From Leucosporidium creatinivorum (Eukaryota > Basidiomycota > Microbotryomycetes > Leucosporidiales > Leucosporidiaceae), in the NCBI GenBank assembly GCA_001600635.1, contig BCKL01000018.1:179974-243973 (forward strand): DNA of 64,000 nucleotides. The letters are read 5' to 3'. This document shows positions 13,987 to 24,569 of this stretch, piece after piece. Positions within the stretch are counted from its first letter, which is position 1; each line of letters opens with the position of its first letter. The position numbers and the translations under genes were made by a program. The notes below the pieces were generated by a model. The model was not told the DNA's origin, did no database searches, and was given only the letters and a program-made list of their open reading frames with translations.

Positions 13987-15596
13987 TCAATCACTGTCAT
14001 ATCCTACCAGCCCTCCAAGTCCCATCACCTCCTGCATAACGTTCTCCGAGAGCTCTGGCGCCTCCCCCTCAGCCTCCAACTCCAACCTCGGCCTCTTCTC
14101 CTCTGGCATCTCCATCTCAGCCTCGCCCTCATCCTCTCCCTGGTCCTCTGGAGCAAACACAGCAGCCACCGCCCTCTTCCCCCACCCGCTATCCGCCGTC
14201 CTCTCCATTACGGGCACTTCCTCCTGCCTCCCTCCGGCCCCTCCCTCTCTCCCACCACCTCTGCCCCCCCTCCCTCCTCTCCCAGCACCACGTCCTCCTC
14301 CTCGTCCCCTCCCCCTCCCTCTCTCCCAGCTCCCACCACCCCTCTGCCCCTCCTCCTGCAAAGGCTTCAACTCCCTCGGTTTCTCCACCACCTCCAAACG
14401 ACCCATCAACCTCGCTCTTAAGAACGCCTCGCGGCTCCACAGCTCGAAAGAGGGGTACTCGAGGAGTGTGCAATGCTTGAGAGCGACGCGCAGGGGGAGG
14501 GAAGGGTGCATGAGGTAGTATTGGCGCGGTGGGGGTTTGGAGGCGGGAGTGGAGGGGGGAAGAGCGGAGGAGCCGGGGACAATCAGGTTGGGGTTGATGG
14601 AGTCTGAGGAGTTGGAGGGAAGGGCGGAAGGAGGGGCGGTGTAGACGGCGAGGAGGAGGAGGAAGGGAGGTTCGGTCTCTTCGTCCTCTTCGGCGTCGGA
14701 GGGCTCATCGTCTGCTTGAGGCGGTGGTGGTACTGGTGTTGCTGCTGAGGAGGCATCTACTGATGCATCGATCGCGGTGACCTCCCCTCCCACCTCGTTG
14801 AAGGTAGCTCCCTCGCCCTCAACCTTGGCCGATCGGCTCGGCGCAGCCTGCTCCTCCTCATCAGGCTTCCACGCAGCGAGCCACTTATTCTCCATCTCCG
14901 TCCACTTCTTCTCCTCTTCTGTAACTTCCTTTCCTTTGCCCTTTTTGTCCCTCACGGACATGGCGGCCTTGAGAACGGTATAGAGGGAGGAGGAGGAGGG
15001 TTGAGGGGGAGTGATAAAGGTGAGGGGAGCGGGGGCGGGCTTGAGGTAAGGGTAGGGCTGGAAGGTGCACTCGGTGGTCCATTCGAGTCGGTTTTGTCTG
15101 TTTGCACAAGCTCCAAGTCAGCGCCGAGCGAAGAGAACCGAAGCGGCGAAACGTACTTTTGATCCCACCGAGACATATTCCGGACTCGCCTGCTCATCCC
15201 TCGCGGCAGGAGTACGAGCTCCACACCCTCACCCCTCGCATCCCTGACCAACTTGTCCTCCTTCTCCGTCTTCTCATCCAACCTGCTCGCCCCCTCCTCC
15301 ACCCTCCTCGACGTCGGGATCAACTTGTCTCCCACCAACTGCCTTCCCACCTCCTCGGCCTTCCTCCCTACTCCCGAGATGTAGCTCTGGTCCCTCATGA
15401 GCGGTCCCCAGCCGAGTTGGTTGGCCTGCAGAGGGAGCGCCCAGACGGGAGGAGCGATTCCCGTGCAGTTGGAAGCGAGTTTGTGTTGCTTGGAGCAGGC
15501 GAGGGAGCATGAGGGGAAGGCGCAGGCAGGACAGGTATACCGAGCTGCTTGGGAACAGCCCTGACAGAGCCCTAGCCGAGAAGTTGAAGCTTCCAT
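13987..15596 (-). CDS. BCD1: Box C/D snoRNP assembly protein (HIT zinc finger)
   Basis: BCD1 (human ZNHIT6) stabilises and assembles box C/D snoRNPs in the nucleus. The N-terminal HIT finger begins LCQGCSQAARYTCPACAF and continues PSCSLACSKQH, with paired Cys and a terminal Cys/His set. The middle contains RGMSRRVRNMSRWDQK, then after a single intron (about 15090-15155) RLEWTTECTF and YYLMHPSLPLRVALKHCTL, ending the conserved BCD1 core with LMGRLEVVEK. The C-terminal third is a species-specific low-complexity tail: an RG/GGR-rich run (GRGRGRGGGRGAGRGGRGG) typical of RNA-binding proteins, followed by an acidic stretch. Two exons, about 500 residues. It is transcribed divergently from the aldolase gene. 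Confidence 0.87.
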
Positions 15597-16005
15597 TGCG
15601 AGGTTTGCGGTGTTGCTGCTGAGGCGGAGGTCCTGCAGTCGGGTAGCCGGGCTGAGGTGTAAAACGAATTCCTACGTTTTGTTCTGTAGCTGTCGAGGTG
15701 TAAGAATGCGAGGTAATAGTCGAAAGCTGAGCCTGCCCCGACTTTCGCACTTCGCTCTTTCGCGGCGACCCCCTGTCAGCTCGCCAGTACAACCGGCTGA
15801 GCTCCGAGGGGGTTGCAAAGTATGTTCCAGAGCACATGCAGCTGCTCTGCTCCTCGCTAAGCTTGTCTCTGAGGCCGTAGACTTGCCGCGCCCAATGAGG
15901 AGCCGAAGTGTAACGGCCCGCTCTTCGCGCTTGGTCTCTAAGTCGCTGCTTGTCTTCCTGCCACATCCTGCTCTAATCCTCAAGTCGTCCCGTCCAGCTT
16001 CTGCA
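15597..16005. other. Divergent promoter region BCD1 / aldolase
   Basis: 409 bases between two divergent starts. I see no recognisable gene or repeat; a cluster of short CG-rich words and no clear TATA box. Confidence 0.4.
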
Positions 16006-17479
16006 ATGCCTCACGGTAGGCTACAGCTTGATCGTCTCCTCCGCGCGTGGCCCCAGTTGCTGACTTGCTCTCCGCTGCTCTGCAACAGCCACCTCCCAAG
16101 TCAACGGCCATGGCCAAACCCTCCTCCCCATCGGCGTCTACGCTCCTCTCAACGCCTTCTTTGATCCTACTACCGAAGACCTGAACTTGGAGACGTTCAA
16201 GAAGCACGCTCTCCGGATCGCTCAAGCCGGCGGTCAGTCTTGCGGGCTCAAACGGACGTGTACCAGCAGCAGCTGACCCTAGGCTACATCTCCAGTATCC
16301 CTCGTCGTCAACGGCTCGATGGGAGAAGCTCACCACCTCACTCGCGAGGAGAGGAAGCTCCTCATCCAAGCGGCCCGTCAAGTGCTGGACGAGAACCAGC
16401 TGACCGACATTCAGCTCATTGCTGGAACGGGAGGCAACTCGACGAGGGAGACTATCGAGTTGACCAAGGATGCTGCTGAGGCGGGAGCCGTGTCGGCTAT
16501 GGTCATTGCCCCTGGTGAGCTGCGCCGAGATTCGAGTCGAGCCGAAGGATGCTCGGTGAAGCCGAGGGAGATTCTGGCGTAGAGTCTAACTCTTTCCGTC
16601 AAACCAACAGGCTACTTCGCTGGCGCGCTCGGATCCAAGGCGCTCAAGGCCTTCTTCGTCGACGTCGCCGCCGCTGCTCCGATTCCCGTCAGTCCTTGTC
16701 ACGCCGACTATGCTCGCTTCGGCCAGCCGATCTGACGTCTGTCTGCTCTACAGCTCATCATCTACAACTTCCCCGGCGCCGCCTCGGGCCTCGACCTCTC
16801 GAGTGACCTCATCGCCGAGAGTACGTCCCATCTCCCTCCCTCCCTCCCTCCCTCGCCTCGCTTGCTGACTCCTCTCCCCACCCTCCCCGCTCCTATAGTC
16901 GCAGCCGCCGCACCCAACATCATCGGCGTCAAGCTCACCTGCGGCTCGGTCGGCAAGCTCACTCGCCTCGTCTCGCTGCGCAAGGACTTTGCCGTCCTCG
17001 GCGGTTTCGTCGACTTCCTGGGCCCTTCGCTGCTGATGAAGAGCGCGGGAGGTATCACTGGACTTGCTAATGTCGCTCCTGTGAGTCTCCATCGCCATCT
17101 CTCTCCGTATTCAAGCTCGACTCGAGCGCTCTGCGATGGCGCGCCGCTCTCTCCCAACTCCCACTGACCCACCCCCTCATCACCCTCTCTCACGCCCACA
17201 CAGAAATCCTGCCTCAAGCTCTACAATCTCACCCTCTCCGGCCTCTCGGGCAACCTCAAAGACCTCGCCGCCGCCTCCACTCTCCAAGAGCTAGTCTCTT
17301 CGGGCGACTGGGCTCTCCAAAAGGGCGGCATCTCGGGCACCAAATACGCCTTGCAGCAGGTCGCTGGGTACGGAGGAAAGCCCCGTAGGCCGATTTTGGA
17401 GTACGAGGAGAATGGTGGGGATGGCAAGGGGTTGATGGAGGAGTTGAAGGCTTTGGTCGAGTATGAGAAGAGCCTTTAG
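16006..17479 (+). CDS. DapA-family aldolase (2-keto-3-deoxy sugar-acid / HOGA-like)
   Basis: Pyruvate-dependent class I aldolase of the dihydrodipicolinate synthase fold. Motifs: LLPIGVYAPLNAFFDPTTED at strand 1, VNGSMGEAHHLTREER (equivalent of GTTGE), LIAGTGGNSTRE, IYNFPGAASGLDLS (catalytic Tyr in YNxPG) and IIGVKLTCGSVGK, whose Lys is the Schiff-base residue. Exon 1 is tiny (MPH plus one base at 16006-16015). Six introns, about 330 residues, ends YEKSL. The YNFPG..GLDLSSD and GVKLTC.SV.K.TRL segments match fungal L-threo-3-deoxyhexulosonate aldolases (LGA1/GaaC) better than lysine-pathway DapA, and fungi do not make lysine through diaminopimelate. The neighbouring sugar-acid dehydratase supports a sugar-acid catabolic role. 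Confidence 0.85.
16832..16855 (+). repeat. CCCT microsatellite in intron
   Basis: About six tandem copies of a four-base unit (ccct) inside an intron of the aldolase gene, just after the donor at about 16821. Pyrimidine-rich; probably variable between strains. Confidence 0.8.
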
Positions 17480-17700
17480 AGGGTGCGGGCGTGGTAGATG
17501 CATACGTGTGGGGTCAAATCGGTTCAGTGTATAATTTGGAATGGGTCTTCGTCTCTGTCTCTTGCTCGCCGGGTCGAGAGTCGAGCCGAAGCGAACGCCG
17601 AGATCTGCTCTCCCAGCTCTCAAGCTCTTCATCTCCACCCTCAGCCTGGGAGGCGTTCCAAATCACTCCTATTCACACTTCCTATCCCCCTCTCCCCTCC

Positions 17701-19398
17701 TCAATTCTTCAACGCAATCCAATCCTTCCCCAACGACTCCCCCGCTCCCATCTCGACCAAGCCCTTCCTCTCCGCCGCCCTCGCATACTCCCTAAACCCT
17801 CCCCACTTATTCAATGCGTACCTGCCCTTCTTATCCTTGCTCAACAATCCCCCAATGTGCGAGCGGAGAGGCCGAGCGAACCCCGCTGCTTGCTGCTGGT
17901 GCAAGAGTTTGGTGAGGGGGTGGAAGATCCAGGGACTGTCCTTTGCGGGTTGGGAGGGCTCGGAGGAGGGAGAGGGAGGGGTGGGAGCGTGGAGGGGAGG
18001 CGGAGTGGGAGCGGGAGCGGGAGGAGGACGGGGAGAGGGAATGCCGAGGGGACGGGCTTTGGCGAAGGTCGTTGGGTGGGTCCTCTGCGGGAATTTGTAG
18101 GTGAGGTCAGCTACTGTAGAGCTATTGGAGGTCGACTCACCATCGCTCGAGGAGCAGGAGCAGGAGCGGCAGTCTGCTCAGCTTGTGACTGGGCGAGCAT
18201 CGCGAGCGGGTCGCCCCAGCCGGCAGTGGGTTCTGCGCCACAGAGAGCGAGTTAGCGTTGAGAGAGAGAGAGTTGTAAAAATGTATTGAACAGCGCTCAC
18301 CAGACTGAGCGGGCTGTGCGGAAGAAGGCGGAGTCCATTCCGACGACTGATCCGAGTCGGCCGAGGAGGGGACTTGGCCGATGGCGGCCTCGAGGGTGGC
18401 TTGAGTGCGTTCTGCAGACAAGCTTGGATAAGAACGCTTATTAACAGCTCGGTAGAATGAATTGACGCACGAGAAGAAACCGGCGGCGTCGCATCTCCGC
18501 CCTCCCTCGCCTCGAGCACATCGCCGAAGCTGACGACCCCGACTCCCATCTCACGCGCCGTAGTCTCCGCTCGTTCGTCGAGCCTCAGCAGGCCCACCTT
18601 GTGACCATTCGTACCCTGGGCGAGCTTCTTCAGCGCCGACTCGAGCTTGCTATCGCGCGAAGAGCTCTCGGCGGTGAACGAGCCGACGATGAGGTAGTCG
18701 CTGCTGGCGAGGTGGACGGGCAGGTGGGCTGTCGGTGCGGGGAGTGAGAAGCCAGTCAGCACTGAGCTGCCATCTGGTAGGCGACAGCCGCCGAACTCAC
18801 TACAGATAGCCTCCGCAGCCGCGCCCTCCCTGGCTCCGACGTCGACGAAGGCCGAAGCGAACCCCTCGGTCGTATTGAAGCTCTGCACAAACATCCTCGC
18901 CTTCTCTTCTCCCATCTCGTATCCCAGGCGCTCTTCGGAGCTGTTCCATAGCAAGAATCAGCTCCTCACCCAGTCTCGAGCCCCGTCCTCGCCTCGCTCG
19001 CGCTCACCCGAAGAGCAAGACCAGGCCTTGACTCGCTCTTCCCTCCGTCTCCGAGACGAAGCGCAAGATCTGATCGTGCAGTGTGAGCGAAGCGAGCGTC
19101 CCTCCCAGCTTACCGCTGGAGGTGAACGAGGCGTTGAACTGAGAGAAGAGCGAGACGGGGTCAGCGATCGGAGAGAGCGAGCCAGCAGCAGGAAGTCAGC
19201 AGTACAGACCTTGACTCTCTTGCCGTTGAGCAAGACTACGACACGAGCATCCTCACGAGTATTGATGGCGTGGTTGGCGCTCGCCGAGTGAGCCGGAGCA
19301 GCAGCGGTCGAAGGGACGCTGGGATCAGGTGTAGGGTGTTTGATGCTGGTAGCTGCCGAGATCGAGCTACTTGCTGAGCCCATCCTGCTCTGCGGCAT
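17701..19398 (-). CDS. Orphan protein, possible NYN-like core and winged-helix tail
   Basis: I do not recognise this gene. It is assembled from about six exons starting MPQSRMGSASSS (19398; an in-frame ATG at 19434 and one at 19383 are alternatives). Visible parts are an N-terminal strand RVVVLLNGKRVK, then GGTLASLTLHDQILRFV, LVLLFG, and SSDYLIVGSFTAESS with LESALKKLAQ and KVGLLRLDERAETTA; this alternation of hydrophobic strands and helices is compatible with an alpha/beta (NYN/PIN-like) domain, but I see no convincing acidic catalytic set. A Pro/Ser-rich linker follows. The C terminus (HPLTKLLHQQQAAGFARPLR, then LVEMGAGESLGKDWIALK) resembles a small winged-helix such as OST-HTH/LOTUS. Both domain suggestions are inference. 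Confidence 0.6.
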
Positions 19399-20277
19399 TG
19401 TCGTGAAGTCAAGACGAAGTTGCGGGAGGAGCAAGAGGAGCGAGCGCCAGAGTCGAGCTTGAAGAGCAGGCTGGCTTCGCTCGTTCTGTATTCCAGCTGA
19501 AGACTACATGCCAGTCGACAGCTCAGATCTACGCGTTTCTGTATCCCTCGTCGCCTCTGGCAGCTCGCAAAGCCTCTGAAACGCTTCGAACGGGCCCTTG
19601 CTCGGCGCTGGCTGTTACAGGTTTCTGTTCGTCTCTTCTGCCTTGGCAGACGTCGCCGACAGGATTCTTGTATAGTTGAACAGATCTGCTTTCTCTCGTC
19701 TTCAGCCTCTTCCCATTGTCTTGCTCCGGTTTCAGACACGAGCACCGCCCAATTTCCCCCTTTCCTGAGTCGAGGTCGGATCGGAGCCCGCAGCTTCTGT
19801 TCTGTAGCGGACTGTCGAGTCAGAAGCGAATTCTCGAGTCATGATGAGATACACGAAATCTACCAGTGACACGTTGGCAAGCAGAAATGCAGACCGAACT
19901 GCTCGGCGTTGGTCAGGGGAAGGGCCGTGAAGGCTCGGGAAAGACAGTGTCAAGCTCGGGAACTTGGGGAATCGCTGTACGAGTTGTTACGCTGATCCCA
20001 AGTACGATCAGGGTTCTCTACCTACCGAGAACTTCCCAACTGCTCGCTAGTGACGCTCAGGCGGTTCGCGCTAGAGTCGAGGGGGACCCGGACGAAGAGC
20101 GCGAGCAGGGTTCGTCTCTCTCCTTCCCGCCAGTTTTTTCGACTCTCCTCTTGTAGATCAGCAGGCAACAGCGTACACCTCGCACTCGCCTACACACCTA
20201 CAGGTTCCCTACCTCAACAACCCTACCCCGCGCCTACGCTTTCGCCGCCGAGCTCTCCATTTACGTCAACAGGCCGA
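19399..20277. other. Intergenic, divergent promoter region
   Basis: 879 bases between the orphan gene (minus) and the first GT62 gene (plus). The GT62 frame is open upstream to 20050, but that stretch is Arg/Ser-rich and precedes the membrane anchor, so I treat it as non-coding. No RNA gene or repeat seen. Confidence 0.4.
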
Positions 20278-21994
20278 ATGAGCCACCTTTGGAGCAGCGT
20301 CTGGGACGACAAAGCACCAGGATACGAGCCCTTGCGACGGGACTCGCTTCCCGATTCGCCCGACCTTCGCCAGCAACTTACTAGGCAGCACAAGAACCGA
20401 AGAACGCTCGTCTATCTTCTCGCTGCGGTCGTGTGCGCTTTCGCCATCGTTGGCGCGGGGAGTTCAATGCTGGCGCTCTCGGGACAGCTCAAACTCGTAC
20501 CACACTACACCAAAGCTCAGCTCCTCGATGCTGGCTGGCTACGACCGCCATTGTCGCTCGAGGAATGGGCCCCCGCTTCCAACGCCGTCGACGAACAACC
20601 GCTGGGCCGTCTCTCAACACACGACTTTACCCTTCCACCAACGACGAGCACAACCTCATTGAATCTCCTCATCCTCACTCCCCTTCACAACGCCGCCGAC
20701 CGCCTTCCCAGCTACTTCAGCAAGCTCGACGCCTTCACCCATCCCCGAATGAACACCTCGCTCGGCTTCATCGTCTCCGATTCGACCGACGACACGGGTG
20801 ATGTGTTGCGTAGGATGGTAGATGAGAGGAAGGAGAGCTACAGGGAGGTCACGCTGCTGCAGAAGGACTTCAACATCGAGAACCCGGGAGGGAAGAGTCG
20901 CCATCAGCTTTGGGCTCAAGGACAGCGTCGGTGAGTGCTCGGTCTGCGCCTGTTTCATCACCGAGCACATCTGACGATCCTTTGCGCCTACAACAGAACG
21001 GTCATGGCCAAAGCTCGCACCACCCTCCTCATGTCGACCCTTCGCGCCGAAATCGATTGGGTGCTGTGGTTGGACAGCGACGTAGAGGAGGTTTCGTCGA
21101 GCCTGTTTGAGGATCTCCTTCTCTACGGCAACACTGGAGTCACTCGCGCTGGCTCGGAGACCCTCGTCGAGGCCGACGAGACTTTGAGCGACGTCGTAGC
21201 GGCCAACGTGTTCACCAGGAAGCAGGACGGCACACTCAAGGCCTACGATCTCAACAAGTGAGTTTCCCTCCTCCTTTGACGGAAGCGTCTGCTGACTCTT
21301 CGTCCTCTTCGCAGCTGGGCTGAGAACCCTACCTCCCTTCGGCGCCAAGACGACCTTTCGGACGACACTCTCCTCGTCGAGGGCAACAAGCGTACGCCTT
21401 GACAATTTCTGCAAATTCCGAATGCTCGCTGACTCGCTGTCCACCAGAGCTCGACATGCATCGCGACCGACTCGTTGACCTTCGCATCCCGCCGAGCGGC
21501 AGCACGAGTCCCATTTCTCCACCTTCCTCGTTCGCATGGCTGAGAGAAGAAGGATGGGAGAAGAGCGACATTTACGACCCCAAAAGCCCGGCGTACGTCG
21601 GCTGGAGAGTCGATATTGATGGAGTTGGAGGGGTCGCGACGCTCGTGAGGGCGGACGCTCATCGGTGAGTCGTCTTCTGATACGCTTCGAGAATGAGAGA
21701 GCGAGGAGCTGAACTCTTCTCTACCCTGAACAGACTCGGCGCCGTCTTCCCCAGCTGGCTCGAACGCCATGAGCTGGAAACGGAGGGCTTTGGAGGTGAG
21801 CTCGGCTCTGGCGTCTCCGACTTGCGCTCTGCTGAAGCTAACTCACACCTCTCGCCCAATAGTGATGGCCAAGAAAGTGGGCGCCAAGGTCGTCGGTCTA
21901 CCAAATTACCTTGTCATCCACGGTACGGCCGTCGTCGTCTCGCCGCTGATCGCCGTGCTGACCTGCTCTCCTTCCGACAGCCAACAACGGCTAA
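20278..21994 (+). CDS. GT62 mannosyltransferase, Anp1/Mnn9 family
   Basis: Golgi type II membrane glycosyltransferase of the Anp1/Van1/Mnn9 family (mannan polymerase subunits in yeast). Start MSHLWSSVWDDK at 20278; a cytoplasmic tail of about 45 residues with KNRRT before a single transmembrane anchor (LVYLLAAVVCAFAIVGAGSS); then LNLLILTPLHNAADRLPSYF, the family's first conserved strand, GFIVSDSTDDT, WVLWLDSDVEEV (the DxD metal site) and VAANVF. Later RVDIDGVGGVATLVRADAHR and AVFPSW match the family C terminus. Six introns, about 445 residues, ends VIHANNG. A disrupted tandem copy follows 620 bases downstream. The start is chosen to give a normal tail plus anchor. Confidence 0.9.
20478..21050 (+). 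repeat. Near-identical tract shared with second GT62 copy
   Basis: From GQLKLVPHYTKAQ through intron 1 into exon 2, this stretch is nearly identical at nucleotide level, intron included, to about 22796-23365. Flanking exons of the two genes are clearly more diverged, which suggests gene conversion. Confidence 0.75.
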
Positions 21995-22613
21995 CTCTAC
22001 CCTCGCCCTCGCTTCATCCTGCCACCTATCAAGAAGTACAAAGTAATAAATCAGCAGTGTCTACAGTTCCTAATAGCGACCATGGTCAGTTTGCCGCTGG
22101 CCGTCCCCGAAAACGAGCGAGGTGCAGCCGGCTCGGCGTGCTCGACCTGGAGTCAGCTGACCTGCAACTGACCTTGAGGGCAGCTAATACGCTACGATCC
22201 GAACGTTGTAGCTTCTGGAGCTTGTCAAGGCCTGCAGAACTGCTCGATTCGGCTCGAGCTCGGCGGTGGTCGGCCGAGCAGCTCCACTGCCTCCCTTCTC
22301 AATTGGCAGGACCTCAGAGCCTCTTCCTGACCTGACCATCGCGGAAGATGCGCAGATGGTACTCATGGGATCTCCGTCCGCTGATTTGGAAGCTCCGCTG
22401 GCCCGCCAGAGGAGACAATGCTCGGCCCCCGTTGGCGCCGAGGCGGTCGCTTCTCGACTTTTTTGCCGTCCTTGTTTGCTTTCGTCTTTTCCTCGCACTA
22501 ATTGCTACTTCCTTTGCCGAAGAGCGAAGACCTACGGTCCACTAAGTCTCACTCGCTCAAATATCCGCCCTCTCCCAAAGACCCTCGCCGAGCTCGCCAA
22601 TTTCCAAGCCCGA
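21995..22613. other. Intergenic spacer between GT62 copies
   Basis: 619 bases. A canonical aataaa polyadenylation word lies about 50 bases after the first gene's stop, at about 22042-22047. No other gene-like signal; short reading frames are not convincing. Confidence 0.5.
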
Positions 22614-24313
22614 TGAGCGCTAGCGTTCGCAGCTCTTGGACCGGCAAAGCGACCGAGTACCTGCAAGTACGGAACGACATACCACTCGAGTCTCTGGAGC
22701 GCCCCATGCAGCAACGGCGTCCGCTCGCTTGGGCTCTCGGCGCTGGGCTTTGCGCTTTGGCCGTCGTCGGCGTGGTGAGCTCGACACTGGCGCTCTTGGG
22801 ACAGCTCAAACTCGTACCACACTACACCAAAGCTCAACTCTTGGATGCTGGCTGGCTACGACCGCCATTGTCGCTCGAGGAATGGGCCCCCGCTTCCAAC
22901 GCCGTCAACGAACCACCGCTGGGCCGTCTCTCAACACACGACTTTACCCTTCCACCAACGACGAGCACCACCTAATTGAATCTCCTCGTCCTCACTCCCC
23001 TTCACAACGCCGCCGACCGCCTTCCCAGCTACTTCAGCAAGCTCGACGCCTTTACCCATCCCCGAATGAACACCTCGCTCGCTCCATCGTCTCCGATTCG
23101 ACCGACGACACGGGCGATGTGTTGGGTAGGATGGTAGATGAGAGGAAGGAGAGCTACAGGGAGGTCACGCTGCTGCAGAAGGACTTCAACATCGAGAATC
23201 CGGGAGGGAAGAGTCGCCATCAGCTCCGGGCTCAGGGACAGCGTCGGTGAGCGCTCGGTCTGCTCCTCATTTCTCACCGAGCACATCTGACAATCTTTTG
23301 CGCCTACAACAGAACGGTCATGGCCAAAGCTCGCACCACCCTCCTCATGTCGACCCTTCGCGCCGAGGTGGACTGGGTGCTCTGGTTGGATGCCGACGTC
23401 ACAGAGGTCTCACCAAGTCTTTTTGAAGACCTTCTCTTCTACGGCAACACTGGAGCCATCGGATCCGGCTCAGAAATGGGCAACACCGCCAACGAAACCT
23501 GGGCCGACGTCGTCGCGGCCAACGTCTTCACGAGGAAGAAGAATGGTGTGGTACACGGCTACGACCTCAATAAGTGAGTTTCAATTTCACCTCTCACGAC
23601 CTCTGTAGTCGCGCTCGCTGACCAAGACCCTCCTGAAGCTGGGCCGAAAATGCCCACTCGCTTCGGCGCCAGAACGAGCTTGCGGAAGATACCCTGCTGG
23701 TAGAGGGTAGCTGGTGTGGGTCTCCATCTCAAGCTTCCGCTCGTCATCAGACACTGATGCCTCTAGCAAATAGGGAACAACATGCACCGCGACCATCTCG
23801 TTGACCTCCGAACGGCTCCAAACGTCACCGACTCGGTCACTCCTGCCTCATCTTTCGCGCAGCTGAGAGAAGATGGTTGGGAGAGAAATGATCTATACGA
23901 CCCCGGGAGCCCGGCATATGTCGGCAAGAGGGTGGATATTGACGGAGTGGGAGGAGTCGCGACTTTGGTGAGGGCCGACGCCCATCGGTGAGTCGTGTTG
24001 CTACAAGTCTCGGAGACAGAAGTCAGAAGATCTAACGATTTTGTGCACTTGCAGCCTCGGCGCCGTGTTCCCGAGCTGGCTCGAGCAGCACCAGCTTGAG
24101 ACCGAAGGCTTCGGCGGTAACTCTCGGCGGTTTCCCTCGCGTTCAAGACTCGTCATGGCTTACGCTCGCCCTCTCCCTTGACAGTACTGGCCAAACGGCT
24201 CGGCTCCAAGGTCGTGGGGTTGCCGAACTACTTGATCATCCACGGCGAGTAGCTTTCTCGCTCGGTGCCCCTCCTCGCGCTGACCCTGCTCTCGCATAGC
24301 TTTTGACGGCTAG
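22614..24313 (+). pseudogene. Second GT62 (Anp1/Mnn9-like) copy, disrupted
   Basis: Tandem paralogue of the preceding gene with its own cytoplasmic tail (MSASVRSSWTGKATEYLQ) and anchor (ALGAGLCALAVVGVVSSTLA). Exon 1 has two lesions: a TAA at about 22974-22976 where copy 1 has TCA, and a one-base deletion near 23083 (cgctcgctccatcg against cgctcggcttcatcg). All later exons are open and well conserved (WVLWLDADVTEV with a standard DxD, RVDIDGVGGVATLVRADAHR), and splice sites are kept. The last intron seems to use a GC-AG pair: the base after the final His codon is followed by gcgagt, and an acceptor at about 24299 gives a C terminus IIHAFDG. Both lesions fall in the tract nearly identical to copy 1. 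Sequencing errors cannot be excluded. Confidence 0.8.
22796..23365 (+). repeat. Conversion-like tract, partner of 20478-21050
   Basis: Partner copy of the near-identical tract in the first GT62 gene, including the intron at about 23250-23311. Confidence 0.75.
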
Positions 24314-24569
24314 CACGGCGCCTAAGCCATCTGCCTTGTACTCACAGTACGGCTCTAATCCCTCATGCTGGAATCCCCATGACTCCGGGAGCCCTACCAT
24401 CCCTTCGGGAACACGAGGCAGGCGAAGCAGCGGGGAGTTGACATCGCGCCCGAGAGAAGAAAGCCGTAGCGAGCTGCAGGCTTGCAGTACCATCCCCAAC
24501 ACCTCTCCTCTCGCTCGGAGAAACCTTATCGTCTTGTGGATAAAAGCAAGAACGAGCGAAACGACCTGC

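Noticed and set aside
13708-14421. 237-residue plus-strand open frame
   Set aside because: Antisense to the GC-rich RG/acidic tail of BCD1; composition mirrors it.
16006-17479. Lysine-pathway dihydrodipicolinate synthase
   Set aside because: Fungi make lysine through alpha-aminoadipate, and the active-site segments fit sugar-acid aldolases better.
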